From DASZHJ01 sp035541215 (GTDB lineage Bacteria > Pseudomonadota > Alphaproteobacteria > ATCC43930 > CGMCC-115725), in NCBI GenBank assembly GCA_035541215.1, contig DATKNV010000206.1, positions 47,449 through 111,448 on the forward strand: a DNA stretch of 64,000 bases, given 5' to 3'. Positions 26,934 to 36,225 of the stretch are shown one piece after another (the first letter of the stretch is position 1; every line of letters begins with the position of its first letter). Made by a program: the position numbers and the translations under genes. Below the pieces are notes generated by a model that was not told the origin of the DNA, did no database searches, and saw only the letters and a list, made by a program, of their open reading frames with translations.

Positions 26934-28936
26934 TGCAGGCCGAGGCTGAGGAGCTCTTCGCGCGAGGCGGGCCGCCAGCCCCCGCGTTCGATGCCACGTT
27001 TCTTGTCGGCGATGCGATCGGCCTCTGCGAAGAATGGCTGCCGCTGGCGGCCGGCTCTCATGGCGTCGATCTCGATCCCGTAGAATCTACCCTCGCGCAC
27101 CAGCTTGATGTCCGGGCTGCCCGGCCCCCGCGCCCAGAGCCGCTTGATCCAATTTGCGAAGCGGCTGTTGTCCCAGAATGGCGCCGGGAATCCGTCGCCA
27201 GCCTTGGCCCAATCGTAGTCGGCGAGGTCGGCGGGATCCTTGCGCCTGCTGTGGATCACGAGATCGCGGATCGGCGTCAAGGCTCCGTATTGGAAAAGCG
27301 TGCCCGCCACGCGTCCGAACTGGTCCTTGATCTTCTGCGCAAGGCCTTGCGAGGCGGCCTCTATGAACTCCCGGTTCTCATTATGGAACAGCAGGTCGTA
27401 GACGGTGAGGTCCGCGGGAATGATACGATCCGCACCCACGCGGTCGTCGCAGCCGATCTGATGCCAGGGGATGTTGATCGCTCGCAGCAGGTACCGCCAG
27501 AATTCCGCTGCGCCCGGCGATTCCGGAGCGGGATCGGCGACGTCGGGGCTCGGCGCGGGCTCCTCGACGAAGGGAATGACGCCGGAAGCCTCGAGCCAGG
27601 CAATGGCGAAAGGCGTGCAACCCGCGCCCGTTCCCTTGTTCGGCCGATTTATGAGCGAGCCGAAGATGTTGTGCCCGCCCCTCGCCACGAACTCGACGAA
27701 GAACGCCAACGCGTCGCTCGCGTTTTTCGGAGGAACGGCGAAGCGCGCGAAGACGACGTTCCCATCCTTCTGGACGTATTCGGGACCGGCGTTCTTTCCA
27801 CCGATCTTCCTGTAATAGACTCCGTCGACGACGCGAAGCTCCCGCTGACGCAGCGTCAGCTCCTCCAGGGCTTCCGAAGCGGAATTCAGGCGGCCTGGCT
27901 GCGGCGTCAGCAGCACGCCGCCGATGCCGAGCTCTCGACCCACGGTCAAATCCGCAAGCTCCGCATCCCCCCGGGCGATCGTCGTCATGCCGGTGAAGAC
28001 GGCGGGATATCCCGGAATCTCCGCCTTCACGTAGAAATGCCCGATTGGGTGGCTCGCGATCCGCCGCCTGTCGGCGTCGTTGGTGAGGACCGGGCTCACG
28101 TAGTTCGAGTAAGCCGCTTTCACCAGATTTGCTGCGTCCCGGAAGTCCATGCCGCGATCAATGCCGGGCTCGCGCGAGGGCAGGCCCATCAAGGGCGGAT
28201 TGACGTGATAAAGCGTGATCGCCGCATAGGCGCGGCCCTGGGCGTCGATCAGCGGCGGCACGCAATCGGTCAGCGTGACATCGGTGTAATAGGGCACGTC
28301 CTTGTCGATTTCGGGATTATGGGCATGCGAGAGGCGCTTCAGATCGACGGTGCTCTCTCCGATATGGCTGTCCGGTCGCGCCGGTGAGGGCCCGATCTCG
28401 AAGCGGCCATCTCCGAGGTAAGTGACGCGGGCGCCGGTCGCGGTGAGGTCGTCGCTGGCGGCGCAGCGAGCGCCTGCCGCGGGCGCGCGACCGAGCGAGC
28501 GCGAGACCGCCTCGGCGATGGCCTGCGCAATCGCCGATGCCGCTCGGTCGATCTCGCCGGATGCCTCGATCACCGATTTGGTGACGATATTTCCGGTCTT
28601 GCTCTCGGTGATGATGGCCGTCACGACGCATCGCCCGCCGGCGGCGATCCCGGCCTCCGAGAAGCGGATGGAAAGAATGCCGATCTGCAGCGTCGCTTCT
28701 GCTTTCCTCCCGGCGGCGGCGAATCCTTTCTCGCTCAGGCTCTTTCTCAGTTCTCGCGCGATCGCCTCGCACAGCTCGCGCGGCACCGCCCCGCCCGTCT
28801 TGTCGTCGACGGACTCCACCTTGATCGAGACGCGCCCGCTCGGGAACGGCGCCGCCCCGGCTCGCGCGCTCGCCCACCATGCCGCGGCGGCCGATGCGGC
28901 AATCGAGGCTACGTGAGCAGCAAGCGGTGACGGCAT
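26930..28936 (-). CDS. large exported protein of unknown function
   Basis: I do not recognise this 668-residue protein. ATG 28936 starts a short Ala/Trp-rich signal-like segment (HVASIAASAAAAWWASARAG). The N-terminal 150 residues look like a small alpha-beta domain with repeated strand-helix units. A middle region has GHFYVKAEIPGYPAVFTGM, and the C-terminal half has HNIFGSLINR followed by GAGCTPFAIAWLEA. That His and Cys arrangement recalls thiol peptidases but is not diagnostic. The stop overlaps the amidohydrolase start. Two FNR-like dyads lie upstream. A predicted exported protein paired with a cytoplasmic amidohydrolase could handle import or turnover of one substrate. Confidence 0.7.
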   Translation of the reverse strand: MPSPLAAHVASIAASAAAAWWASARAGAAPFPSGRVSIKVESVDDKTGGAVPRELCEAIARELRKSLSEKGFAAAGRKAEATLQIGILSIRFSEAGIAAGGRCVVTAIITESKTGNIVTKSVIEASGEIDRAASAIAQAIAEAVSRSLGRAPAAGARCAASDDLTATGARVTYLGDGRFEIGPSPARPDSHIGESTVDLKRLSHAHNPEIDKDVPYYTDVTLTDCVPPLIDAQGRAYAAITLYHVNPPLMGLPSREPGIDRGMDFRDAANLVKAAYSNYVSPVLTNDADRRRIASHPIGHFYVKAEIPGYPAVFTGMTTIARGDAELADLTVGRELGIGGVLLTPQPGRLNSASEALEELTLRQRELRVVDGVYYRKIGGKNAGPEYVQKDGNVVFARFAVPPKNASDALAFFVEFVARGGHNIFGSLINRPNKGTGAGCTPFAIAWLEASGVIPFVEEPAPSPDVADPAPESPGAAEFWRYLLRAINIPWHQIGCDDRVGADRIIPADLTVYDLLFHNENREFIEAASQGLAQKIKDQFGRVAGTLFQYGALTPIRDLVIHSRRKDPADLADYDWAKAGDGFPAPFWDNSRFANWIKRLWARGPGSPDIKLVREGRFYGIEIDAMRAGRQRQPFFAEADRIADKKRGIERGGWRPASREELLSLGLQ

Positions 28937-29025
28937 GGTGCGCGGGTCGGTGAGATGCGGGCGCGCCGGTTCGAGGCTCCTTCGCCCAAGTTTGCAATTT
29001 TCACGCTTCTTGACATCGGGCCACA

Positions 29026-29039
29026 TTGATCCTGGTCAA
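29026..29039. promoter_or_regulatory. FNR/FixK-like dyad, TTGAT-N4-GTCAA
   Basis: One mismatch from TTGAT-N4-ATCAA. It is centred about 97 bases upstream of the start of the exported 668-residue protein. Confidence 0.4.
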
Positions 29040-29148
29040 GAATTCGCCGCTAGGTTGGACTCTGCGGCTCCCCTCGACGGGAACGCCGGACACCAATGTG
29101 CACGTCCCGCGACGTCGAAAGTGAGCAGGCCGCTTCGCTTTCTCGCCT

Positions 29149-29162
29149 CTGACATAGGTCAA
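29149..29162. promoter_or_regulatory. weak second FNR-like dyad, CTGAC-N4-GTCAA
   Basis: Three mismatches from the consensus, but it keeps the two-arm symmetry and lies 123 bases from the better dyad in the same region. It may be chance. Confidence 0.2.
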
Positions 29163-29346
29163 TGCGGCGGGCCGGAACCGTGCAATTTTTCGCGCGGAGG
29201 TCGAGGCGTATCTCGGTTGCGGCGGTGCGCGTGCCGTCCGCGAGGATCCGAAAGAGCGCTGCAGCTCGGTTCATGCGCCTTGCTGCCGCTTCCGTGGACG
29301 GAGTGCCATCGGCCTCGATGGTGGCTCAAGCGACAGGTGAGGAACC

Positions 29347-30291
29347 TTGCCCAGGAAGCCTCTCATAGGCATCGCGCTCGGCAGCGGCGTCGCTCGAGGC
29401 TGGGCGCATCTCGGTGTCCTCGGCCTCCTGGAGGCCGAGGGCTTGAGCCCTCATATCGTCTGCGGCACCTCGATCGGCGCTCTCGTCGGCGGCGCTTATG
29501 TCGGCGGACGGATGCGAGAGCTCGAGGATTGGGCGCGATCGCTCAGCAAAGGTCGCATGACGCGCTTCTTCGATTTCCAGCTGAGCGCGAGCGGCGTGCT
29601 CGCGGGGCGCCGAATTGCCCAGATCCTTCCCCCCGACCTGCATTCGCGTGTGATCGAGGATCTCGAGCGTCCCTTCGTCGCGGTGGCGACCGATCTTTCC
29701 ACCGGCCAGGAAGTCTGGCTTCGCCGCGGCAATCTGGTCGAGGCCGTCCGCGCCTCCTATGCAATTCCCGGCCTCTTCCCGCCAATGCGCCTCGATGGCC
29801 GGTGGCTCATCGACGGCGCGCTGGTCAATCCCGTCCCGGTTTCCGTATGCCGGGCCTTCGGCGCCGATGTGACGATCGCGGTCAGTCTCAGCACGGGCCG
29901 CCTGAGCGAGAGCCCGCTCGAGGACGATGAAGCGCTGGAGATGGTGCAGGGAGAGGCGCCGGCGAAACCCGAGCGGGGTCGTCTCGGGATGCAATCGGTT
30001 CGTCGTCTTCTCGGCCGCAAGCGGAGCGATCCCAGCCTCTTCACCGTCGTCGCACGCGCTCTCAGCATCGGTGAGGATCGCATCGCTCGCTCCCGGCTCG
30101 CCGGCGATCCGCCGGAAATCCTGATCGCGCCGAAGCTTGGCGACGTGGGTATCTTCGAGTTCTACCGCGCTGCCGAGTGCATCGCGGCGGGCGAAGCGGC
30201 TGCGAGGGCGCTACTCCCGGACATCCGAGCGGCCATCGGGCGCCGCACCGGCGGTCCTGCGCCTCGCCTGCGCAGGGATGAGGCGCCGTAG
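29347..30291 (+). CDS. patatin-like phospholipase (RssA type)
   Basis: The 314-residue protein has the patatin oxyanion loop GSGVARGWAHLG (about 12-23), the nucleophile GTSIG (S42) and the Asp of the dyad in DGALVNPVP (D156). It probably hydrolyses acyl esters of phospholipids. A TTG start at 29347 is used: AGGAA lies a few bases upstream and no ATG or GTG lies at a suitable place. The C-terminal tail from about 200 is Arg-rich and variable. It heads a rightward run with two acyl-activating genes, so lipid remodelling is a plausible context. Confidence 0.87.
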   Translation: MPRKPLIGIALGSGVARGWAHLGVLGLLEAEGLSPHIVCGTSIGALVGGAYVGGRMRELEDWARSLSKGRMTRFFDFQLSASGVLAGRRIAQILPPDLHSRVIEDLERPFVAVATDLSTGQEVWLRRGNLVEAVRASYAIPGLFPPMRLDGRWLIDGALVNPVPVSVCRAFGADVTIAVSLSTGRLSESPLEDDEALEMVQGEAPAKPERGRLGMQSVRRLLGRKRSDPSLFTVVARALSIGEDRIARSRLAGDPPEILIAPKLGDVGIFEFYRAAECIAAGEAAARALLPDIRAAIGRRTGGPAPRLRRDEAP

Positions 30292-30371
30292 CGAACCTTC
30301 GCATCCCTCCCTTGCGGGCGTCGCCTCTTCCGAAGGCGTCGTTGCCCCGACGGGTTTCTAGGAGGCGACCC

Positions 30372-31826
30372 ATGCGGTTGGAGAGTTTCGGCAGCAGGCT
30401 CGCGGACGCCTTGAGCGCGCTCGGCATCGCGAGGCGGCTGTCCCGGCGCGATTCCTGGTCGCGCGCGGAGCTGCTGGCACATCGGCGCAAGAAATTCGCG
30501 GAGATCGTGCGCTTCGCTCACACCTCCTGCGCTTTCTACCGCGACCTCTATCGCGGCCTAGATCTCGGAGACGGGCTCGATGCCCGGCAGCTCCCGGTGA
30601 CGGACAAGCGGCGGCTGATGGAGAATTTCGAGGCGGTGGTCACGGGCCCGCTCCTCCATCGGAGCGAATTCGAGGCGCATCTGCAGGCAACGCGGGGGCA
30701 AGAGCTCTATCTGGGCCGCTACCGCGTCGCCGCGACGGCGGGGACATCGGGGCTGCGCGGCATTTTCGTCTACGACCGACCCGCCTGGCAGGTCGTGCTG
30801 GCCAATACGATCCGCTGGCGCCGTCTCATCGGGATCTCGCCGCGCCTGCCGGCGCGCCTGCGGATCTGCTCGATCGGCGCCGACAATCCCATGCACCTGA
30901 CGAGCAAGATTCCCATGAGCCTGGACTTCGGCCTGTTCCGCCTTCTGCACCTCGAGGCGACCGAGCCGCTCGCGCAGCAAGTAGCCGCACTCAATTCGTT
31001 CCGGCCGGATGCCCTGCTGCCCTACCCCTCGGTCGCTGCGCTGCTCGCGCGCGAGCAGATCGCGGGCCGGCTTGCGATCCGGCCGGGGATCGTCGCCACG
31101 CATAGCGAGCTGCTGACGCCGGAGATGGCGAAGCTGATCGATGAGGCCTGGGGCATCAAGCCCTTCAATCATTACGGCCTCACGGAAGAGCCGCACGTCG
31201 CGTCCGATTGCTCCGAGCACGCCGGGCTCCATCTCTTCGAGGACACCGCGATGATCGAGGTGGTCGACGACGACTACCGCCCCGTGCCCGAGGGAGAGAT
31301 GGGGACGCGGTACCTCCTCACCAGCCTCTACAACCGCGCGCAGCCGCTGATCCGCTACGAGGTCACGGACATGCTCTGCATTTCTCCGATGCCGTGCTCC
31401 TGCGGCCGCCCGCATGCGCTCGTCCAATCGATGGGCGGGCGCTCGGAGGACGTGCTGCGCCTGCCGCGCAGGACCGGCATCGGCGAGGTGGCCGTCACCC
31501 CCATGGTCTTGAGTCTCGCTATCGAGAGCTTCGTCGGCATCAGGGAATACGCCGCGGATCATGACAGGGAGGGAATAAGGATTCGCCTCGTCGTTCCCGA
31601 CGAGGGCGAGAAGCGGCGCATCACGGCGGAGCTGCCGCGGCGTCTGCGCACGGACCTGGAGCGGCAAGGCGGCATTCCCCCGGCGATCTCGCTCGACTTC
31701 GTCGACCGGCTGGAGCGATCGGCGCAGCGGATGGGTAAGATCAACATCGTGGGTCGGCGGCGCCAGCCGGCCGCTCCGGCTCCGCGCAGCGGCGCGACGA
31801 CGGCCGCGACGAGGGATGGTTCATGA
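30372..31826 (+). CDS. PaaK-like AMP-dependent acyl-activating enzyme
   Basis: The 484-residue protein belongs to the phenylacetate-CoA ligase/CapK branch of adenylating enzymes. Visible motifs are the phosphate loop TAGTSGLRG (about 120-128), NHYGLTEEPH and a DMLCISPMPCSCGRPHA segment with paired cysteines like those of PaaK relatives. It likely adenylates a carboxylic acid for transfer to CoA or a carrier protein. ATG 30372 follows AGGAGGCGACCC. The next gene starts inside its stop codon (ATGA), so the two proteins are probably made together. Confidence 0.8.
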   Translation: MRLESFGSRLADALSALGIARRLSRRDSWSRAELLAHRRKKFAEIVRFAHTSCAFYRDLYRGLDLGDGLDARQLPVTDKRRLMENFEAVVTGPLLHRSEFEAHLQATRGQELYLGRYRVAATAGTSGLRGIFVYDRPAWQVVLANTIRWRRLIGISPRLPARLRICSIGADNPMHLTSKIPMSLDFGLFRLLHLEATEPLAQQVAALNSFRPDALLPYPSVAALLAREQIAGRLAIRPGIVATHSELLTPEMAKLIDEAWGIKPFNHYGLTEEPHVASDCSEHAGLHLFEDTAMIEVVDDDYRPVPEGEMGTRYLLTSLYNRAQPLIRYEVTDMLCISPMPCSCGRPHALVQSMGGRSEDVLRLPRRTGIGEVAVTPMVLSLAIESFVGIREYAADHDREGIRIRLVVPDEGEKRRITAELPRRLRTDLERQGGIPPAISLDFVDRLERSAQRMGKINIVGRRRQPAAPAPRSGATTAATRDGS

Positions 31827-34486
31827 CGGGGCACTGGAGCGTCGTCGACCTCCTGGGCGCTCTGGCGGCCCGCGGCAAGCACCCCGCGGTGATCGCCTCG
31901 GGCGAGGGCCCGGTCTCGGTCTGGGATTGCGAGACGCTCGCCCGGACGGCAGCCGGGCTCGCCTGGGGACTTCGAGAGAGGCGCGTCGAGCGATGCGTGC
32001 CGGTTGCGCTTTGGGCGCCCAACAGCCCAGCCTGGATCGCGGCAGCGCTCGCGATTCTTGCCGCGGGAGGCGTGCTGGTTCCGCTGGACGACCTCGCCGA
32101 TCCCGCGCAGGTCGACGCCGCATTGGAGCTGAGCGGCGCGCGGCTGCTGTTCACGACCGGCGGGCATGGCACGGATTGCGCGGGCCTCCTGCAAAAGCGG
32201 GAGGTCAGAGCGATCCTGCTCGATCTCTCCGACGCCGCGGCCGAGGAGAGCTGGCGCGCGCTGCTGCGCGAGCGGAAGGAGACGCTTCCGAAGCCCCGCG
32301 ACGAGGACCCAGCGGCGCTCCTCTGGACCTCCGGGACGACAGGGACGCCGAAGGCGTTCTATCTGACGCACGGAAACATCGGCGCCAACGTCGAGGCGCT
32401 GGAAGGACTCAATCTCGTCGGCGGAGAGGATCGGGCGCTCCTGCCGCTGCCGCTGCATCACGCTTATCCCCTGATCGTGGGCACGCTGAGCACGCTGACG
32501 ATCGGGACGCCCGTCGTCCTTCCCGGGGGAGCGACGGGTCCGCTCCTCATGAAGGCGCTGCGCGAGGGGAACGTCACGACCATCGTCGGCGTGCCGCGTC
32601 TCTACGACGCCGTCCTCTCGGCCATCGAAGCGCGGGTCGCGACCGGGAGCGCCGCGATGCGCATGGCGTGGCGGACGCTGCTTCGCCTCTCGATCCTCGT
32701 GCAAAATGCGACCGGCCTCCGCCTGGGCCGCCTGCTCTTCGGCGCCGTCCGGCGCGGCATCGCGCCGCGCCTGCGCATCCTGGTTTCCGGCGGCGCCAAA
32801 TTGGAGAGAGAGACCGCCGAGAAGCTGGAAGCGCTGGGCTGGGTGGTGCTCTCGGGCTATGGCCTCGCGGAAACCGCCTCGCTCTTCACCGGCAATCGTC
32901 CCGGCGAGCGCCGGATGGGGAGCACCGGAAAGCCGCTCGCGGGCGGCGAGATACGCATCGGCAGTCCCGACGAGCAGGGCATCGGCGAGATCGAATTGCG
33001 GGGACCGTCGATCACGAAGGGCTACCTCAACAATCCCGAGGCGACGCGGTCGACCTTCACGGAGGACGGATGGTTCCGGACCGGCGATCTCGGCTACGTC
33101 GATCCCCGGGGCTTCCTCTTCGTCACCGGCAGGGCCAAGGAGGTTTTGGTCCTCGGCGGCGGCAAGAAGGTCAACGCGGAAGATCTCGAGCGCGTCTACG
33201 GTAGTGCGCCGGGAATACGGGAGATCGCGGTGCTGGAGGACCGTGGAAGCCTGGTCGCGCTGGTGCGGGCGGACCCCGCGCAATTGCGCGCGAGGGGCGC
33301 CACCAACGTGCGGGACGGGGCCCGCATCGTCCTCGCGGAGAAGGCGCAGCGTCTTCCGTCCTATCAGCGGCTCTCCGGCTTCGCGCTGACCGATCAGGTC
33401 TTGCCGCGAACGAGGCTCGGCAAATATCGACGGTTTTTGCTGCCCGATCTCTACGCGCAAGCGCTCGCCGGCGGAGGACGGCGCGTCGCTCATGAGCTCG
33501 GCCCCGAGGACGCGGAATTGCTGAGCGATCCGACGGCTGCTGCGATCTGGGCGTTCCTGCGCGGGCGCTACCCCGACCAGGCCCTCGACCTAGACGTCAA
33601 TCTCAATCTCGATCTGAATCTGGATTCGCTGTCGTGGATGGAATTGACCATGACACTCGAGGAGCGCTACGGGCTGCGCTTCTCGGAGCAGGACGTCGCC
33701 GGAATCGAGACGATCCGCGATCTCCTGCGCATCGGCATCGAGCGGAGAAAGGGAGCGCCGGCGCCTGCGGCGGAGGAGCCCGCTATCGCAACCGACATCG
33801 ATCGCTGGCTCGCGCCCACGGGCGCGGTGCTGAGAGGGATCGCTCTTTTCCTGTTCGCGCTCAACTGGGTGGTCATGCACGGCCTCTTTCGCCTGCGGGT
33901 CGAAGGACGGGACCGCTTGCCCGCCGCTGGCCCGTTCCTCATTGCGCCCAACCACGTGAGCGATCTCGACGCGCTCGCGATCGCGGCGGCGCTGCCGCTC
34001 GCGACCGCGAGAAACGTCTATTGGGCCGGAGACATCTTCAGGCTCTTCTTTCACCCGCTGACGCGCCTGATATGCCGGATCGTGCACCTCTTCCCGGTGG
34101 ACGAGAAGCATCCGGATGCCGCGGTGACGGCGGCGGCACGGGTATTGAAGCGCGGCCAGATACAGGTTTGGTTCCCCGAGGGTTGGCGGTCGCCCGACGG
34201 CCGGTTGCAGCGCTTCCTTCCGGGCATCGGGAAGGTGCTGCTGCGCTCCGGCGCACCGGTGGTGCCGGCCCATATCGCCGGTGCATTCGAGGCGCTGCCG
34301 CGTGGCCGGCGCATACCGAGGTTCCGCCGGATCACGCTGATATTCGGGCCGGCTGTGGCGCCCGGGCCGCTGCTGAGCGCGGGCACCGGACGAACGGAGG
34401 ACGAGCGCATCGCTTCCGCGCTGCGCCAACGCGTGATCGAGCTCGCCCGAGAGGGCGGGTTTTCCGTCGGGAATTCCCATGAATAG
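31823..34486 (+). CDS. fusion: acyl-CoA/ACP ligase, acyl carrier domain, PlsC-type acyltransferase
   Basis: The 887-residue protein has three parts. Residues 1-540 are an AMP-forming acyl ligase (TSGTTGTPK 169-177, SGYGLAETAS about 344-353, TGDLGYVD about 420-427). Residues about 560-640 are an acyl carrier domain with the phosphopantetheine serine in LDSLSW (S602). Residues about 665-880 are a 1-acylglycerol-phosphate acyltransferase with NHVSDLD (H711, D716) and FPEGWRS (784-790) after a hydrophobic helix. Aas enzymes have acyltransferase and ligase in the opposite order and no carrier. The architecture suggests that an acid is activated, loaded on the built-in carrier and transferred to a lysolipid. 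It starts in the stop of the PaaK-like gene. Confidence 0.9.
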   Translation: MTGHWSVVDLLGALAARGKHPAVIASGEGPVSVWDCETLARTAAGLAWGLRERRVERCVPVALWAPNSPAWIAAALAILAAGGVLVPLDDLADPAQVDAALELSGARLLFTTGGHGTDCAGLLQKREVRAILLDLSDAAAEESWRALLRERKETLPKPRDEDPAALLWTSGTTGTPKAFYLTHGNIGANVEALEGLNLVGGEDRALLPLPLHHAYPLIVGTLSTLTIGTPVVLPGGATGPLLMKALREGNVTTIVGVPRLYDAVLSAIEARVATGSAAMRMAWRTLLRLSILVQNATGLRLGRLLFGAVRRGIAPRLRILVSGGAKLERETAEKLEALGWVVLSGYGLAETASLFTGNRPGERRMGSTGKPLAGGEIRIGSPDEQGIGEIELRGPSITKGYLNNPEATRSTFTEDGWFRTGDLGYVDPRGFLFVTGRAKEVLVLGGGKKVNAEDLERVYGSAPGIREIAVLEDRGSLVALVRADPAQLRARGATNVRDGARIVLAEKAQRLPSYQRLSGFALTDQVLPRTRLGKYRRFLLPDLYAQALAGGGRRVAHELGPEDAELLSDPTAAAIWAFLRGRYPDQALDLDVNLNLDLNLDSLSWMELTMTLEERYGLRFSEQDVAGIETIRDLLRIGIERRKGAPAPAAEEPAIATDIDRWLAPTGAVLRGIALFLFALNWVVMHGLFRLRVEGRDRLPAAGPFLIAPNHVSDLDALAIAAALPLATARNVYWAGDIFRLFFHPLTRLICRIVHLFPVDEKHPDAAVTAAARVLKRGQIQVWFPEGWRSPDGRLQRFLPGIGKVLLRSGAPVVPAHIAGAFEALPRGRRIPRFRRITLIFGPAVAPGPLLSAGTGRTEDERIASALRQRVIELAREGGFSVGNSHE

Positions 34487-34647
34487 CTTCCGGGGGCGTC
34501 GGGATTGTTGGGCCACGCGCTCCTGCCGGAGCCGCCATGAGCTCGACCGAAGCCGGGCGCGGGAGCAGCACTGACATCGGATTGCGGCCGCGCGCCACCA
34601 TTGTCATGCTGGAAGCTGGTGAAGGAGCCAATTCAGGAGTGAAAGCC

Positions 34648-35118
34648 ATGGCGGGGCCAATGGGCTTCGATCCCTCGACGCTCCCCGAGAGCAATGCGAC
34701 CAGCTACCCGGAGCCCTACCGCGCGGAGAATCAGCGGCGCTGGAACCGGCGGCTCGGCGATCGCGCGGGATTGCGCAATTTCGGCGTGAACCTCACCCGC
34801 ATCGTGCCGGGCGGCCAATCCTCGCACCGCCACGCGCATACGCGGCAGGACGAATTCGTCTACGTGCTGGAGGGCCGGGTCGAGCTCGAGACCGATGCCG
34901 GGACGGAGGTGCTGCGGGCGGGCATGTGCGCGGGATTTCCCGCCGGGTCCGGTATTGCGCATCGCTTCGCCAACCGATCCGCCGCGGACGTTCTCTTGCT
35001 CGTCGTCGGCGACCGCACTGCCGGCGACGAGGTGAGCTATCCCGACATCGACATGCACGGCCGGATGGAGCCCGATGGCAAATATGCCTTCACGCACAAG
35101 GACGGAAGGCCATACTGA
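34648..35118 (+). CDS. cupin-domain protein
   Basis: The 156-residue protein holds a single cupin: motif 1 HRHAHTRQDEFVYVLEG (two His, one Glu) and motif 2 with GFPAGSGIAHRFAN (a His). The metal-binding residues H, H, E and H are all present, so a metal-dependent small-molecule role or a sugar-binding role is likely. ATG 34648 follows AGGAGTGAAAGCC; an ATG at 34537 would add 37 atypical residues. It is downstream of the ligase-acyltransferase gene but separated by 161 bases, and convergent with the protease gene. No substrate can be named. Confidence 0.85.
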   Translation: MAGPMGFDPSTLPESNATSYPEPYRAENQRRWNRRLGDRAGLRNFGVNLTRIVPGGQSSHRHAHTRQDEFVYVLEGRVELETDAGTEVLRAGMCAGFPAGSGIAHRFANRSAADVLLLVVGDRTAGDEVSYPDIDMHGRMEPDGKYAFTHKDGRPY

Positions 35119-35171
35119 GCCGCGGCGCCGCGACCAAGGCGTCCAGGACCCCGTCAATCCGCGGCAGCACG

Positions 35172-36074
35172 TCAGGGCGCGAGCGCGCGCTTGATCTGGA
35201 CGGCGCCGAGGCCGCGCTGCAATAGGTTTCTGACTGTGATCGCATCGGGGAGAAAACTTCGGCTGCTCACCGCCACGTTCGCATTGCTGCCGTCGAAGAT
35301 GTCGCCGTCGCGAGCCCGGGGGTCCTCGCCGATCTGCATCGCGAATACCTCGCAGACGCCCCTGGAGACGACCGTCATCAATGGGCCGCCCGAGCTGCCT
35401 TTGCTGGCGCCACAGCTGTGCCGCACCAGGCCGAAATCGTCGATCCCCGTGACGGAGCAAGCCTCGCAGGCGTGCGGAAGGTCGTCGCGGAGGTCGAAGC
35501 CGACGAGCGAGAGGCGGCCGTCGAGCCGGGGGAGGTCGTCGAGGCCGCCAGAGAACGCCTCGAGAGGGCGAGCGCCGGGAATCGCGCGGTCGAGCACCAT
35601 GATCGCCCAATCGCCACTCACGTCCTGGATGCGGCCGGCATTGCCGTGGAGGTAATAGCTGCCGCGCTTGACGACGGTACCGTAGGCGCTGAACTCGCCG
35701 GTGACGAGACGGAAGCGAACGCGGACCCGGAAGTCGCTCTTGATCCCGTGCGCGGTCGTCACGAGCTCGCGGCTGTGCAGGAAGAGGAACCCGCTGCCGA
35801 CCTCGGTCGATCCCGTTCCGGACTGCGTCTCCACCCTGCCGACTGCGCGAGCGCAGGGCATCCTTCCGAGATCGGCCTTGATGCGCGGGCAAACGCCCTT
35901 GAACCAAGTGACGGGATGGAGAAGGTCCGGCGCATCCTGGGCGTCGCCGTCGCAAGCCGCGCCGAGCCTGCAGCTCATCCCGGCAGCGACGAGCGGTCCC
36001 GACAGCGCCAAGGCGAGGGCGAGCGCGACGATCGGCAGGGAGAGCGGATTGCGGCAGAAGCGGCTGGTCCTCAC
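35172..36074 (-). CDS. exported trypsin-like serine protease
   Basis: A 300-residue protein if started at the GTG at 36074, which puts a Sec signal peptide (RTSRFCRNPLSLPIV ... GPLVAAG) at the N-terminus. The chymotrypsin-fold triad is complete: His in TTAHG (H109), Asp in GDWAIMVLD (D155) and Ser in SKGSSGGPL (S228). Several cysteines (CRLGAAC, GVCPRI, ACEACSV, HSCGASK, GVCEV) suggest disulfides. No PDZ domain is present, so it is not a DegP-type protease. A much longer frame begins at 36209 but lacks a signal-like start. Start choice is uncertain. Confidence 0.8.
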   Translation of the reverse strand: MRTSRFCRNPLSLPIVALALALALSGPLVAAGMSCRLGAACDGDAQDAPDLLHPVTWFKGVCPRIKADLGRMPCARAVGRVETQSGTGSTEVGSGFLFLHSRELVTTAHGIKSDFRVRVRFRLVTGEFSAYGTVVKRGSYYLHGNAGRIQDVSGDWAIMVLDRAIPGARPLEAFSGGLDDLPRLDGRLSLVGFDLRDDLPHACEACSVTGIDDFGLVRHSCGASKGSSGGPLMTVVSRGVCEVFAMQIGEDPRARDGDIFDGSNANVAVSSRSFLPDAITVRNLLQRGLGAVQIKRALAP

Positions 36075-36225
36075 GTTTTCAAATCCCCGGCATCGGAGTG
36101 CCGGGCCTCCCGGCGGCGACACCAGAATGAAATAGGCCGCCTCGCCCGCGTCCCCAGGGCTGCCGATTTGACCGCGCGCCGCGGGGTCAGCTAGCCTTTG
36201 CACCCTCAATTCCGCGAGGGGCGCC

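Larger units (their letters stand above)
28937..29346. other. divergent intergenic region with FNR-like dyads
   Basis: No coding frame is convincing in these 410 bases. It separates the exported 668-residue protein gene (leftward) from the patatin gene (rightward) and contains two dyads of FNR/CRP type, listed separately. Confidence 0.5.
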
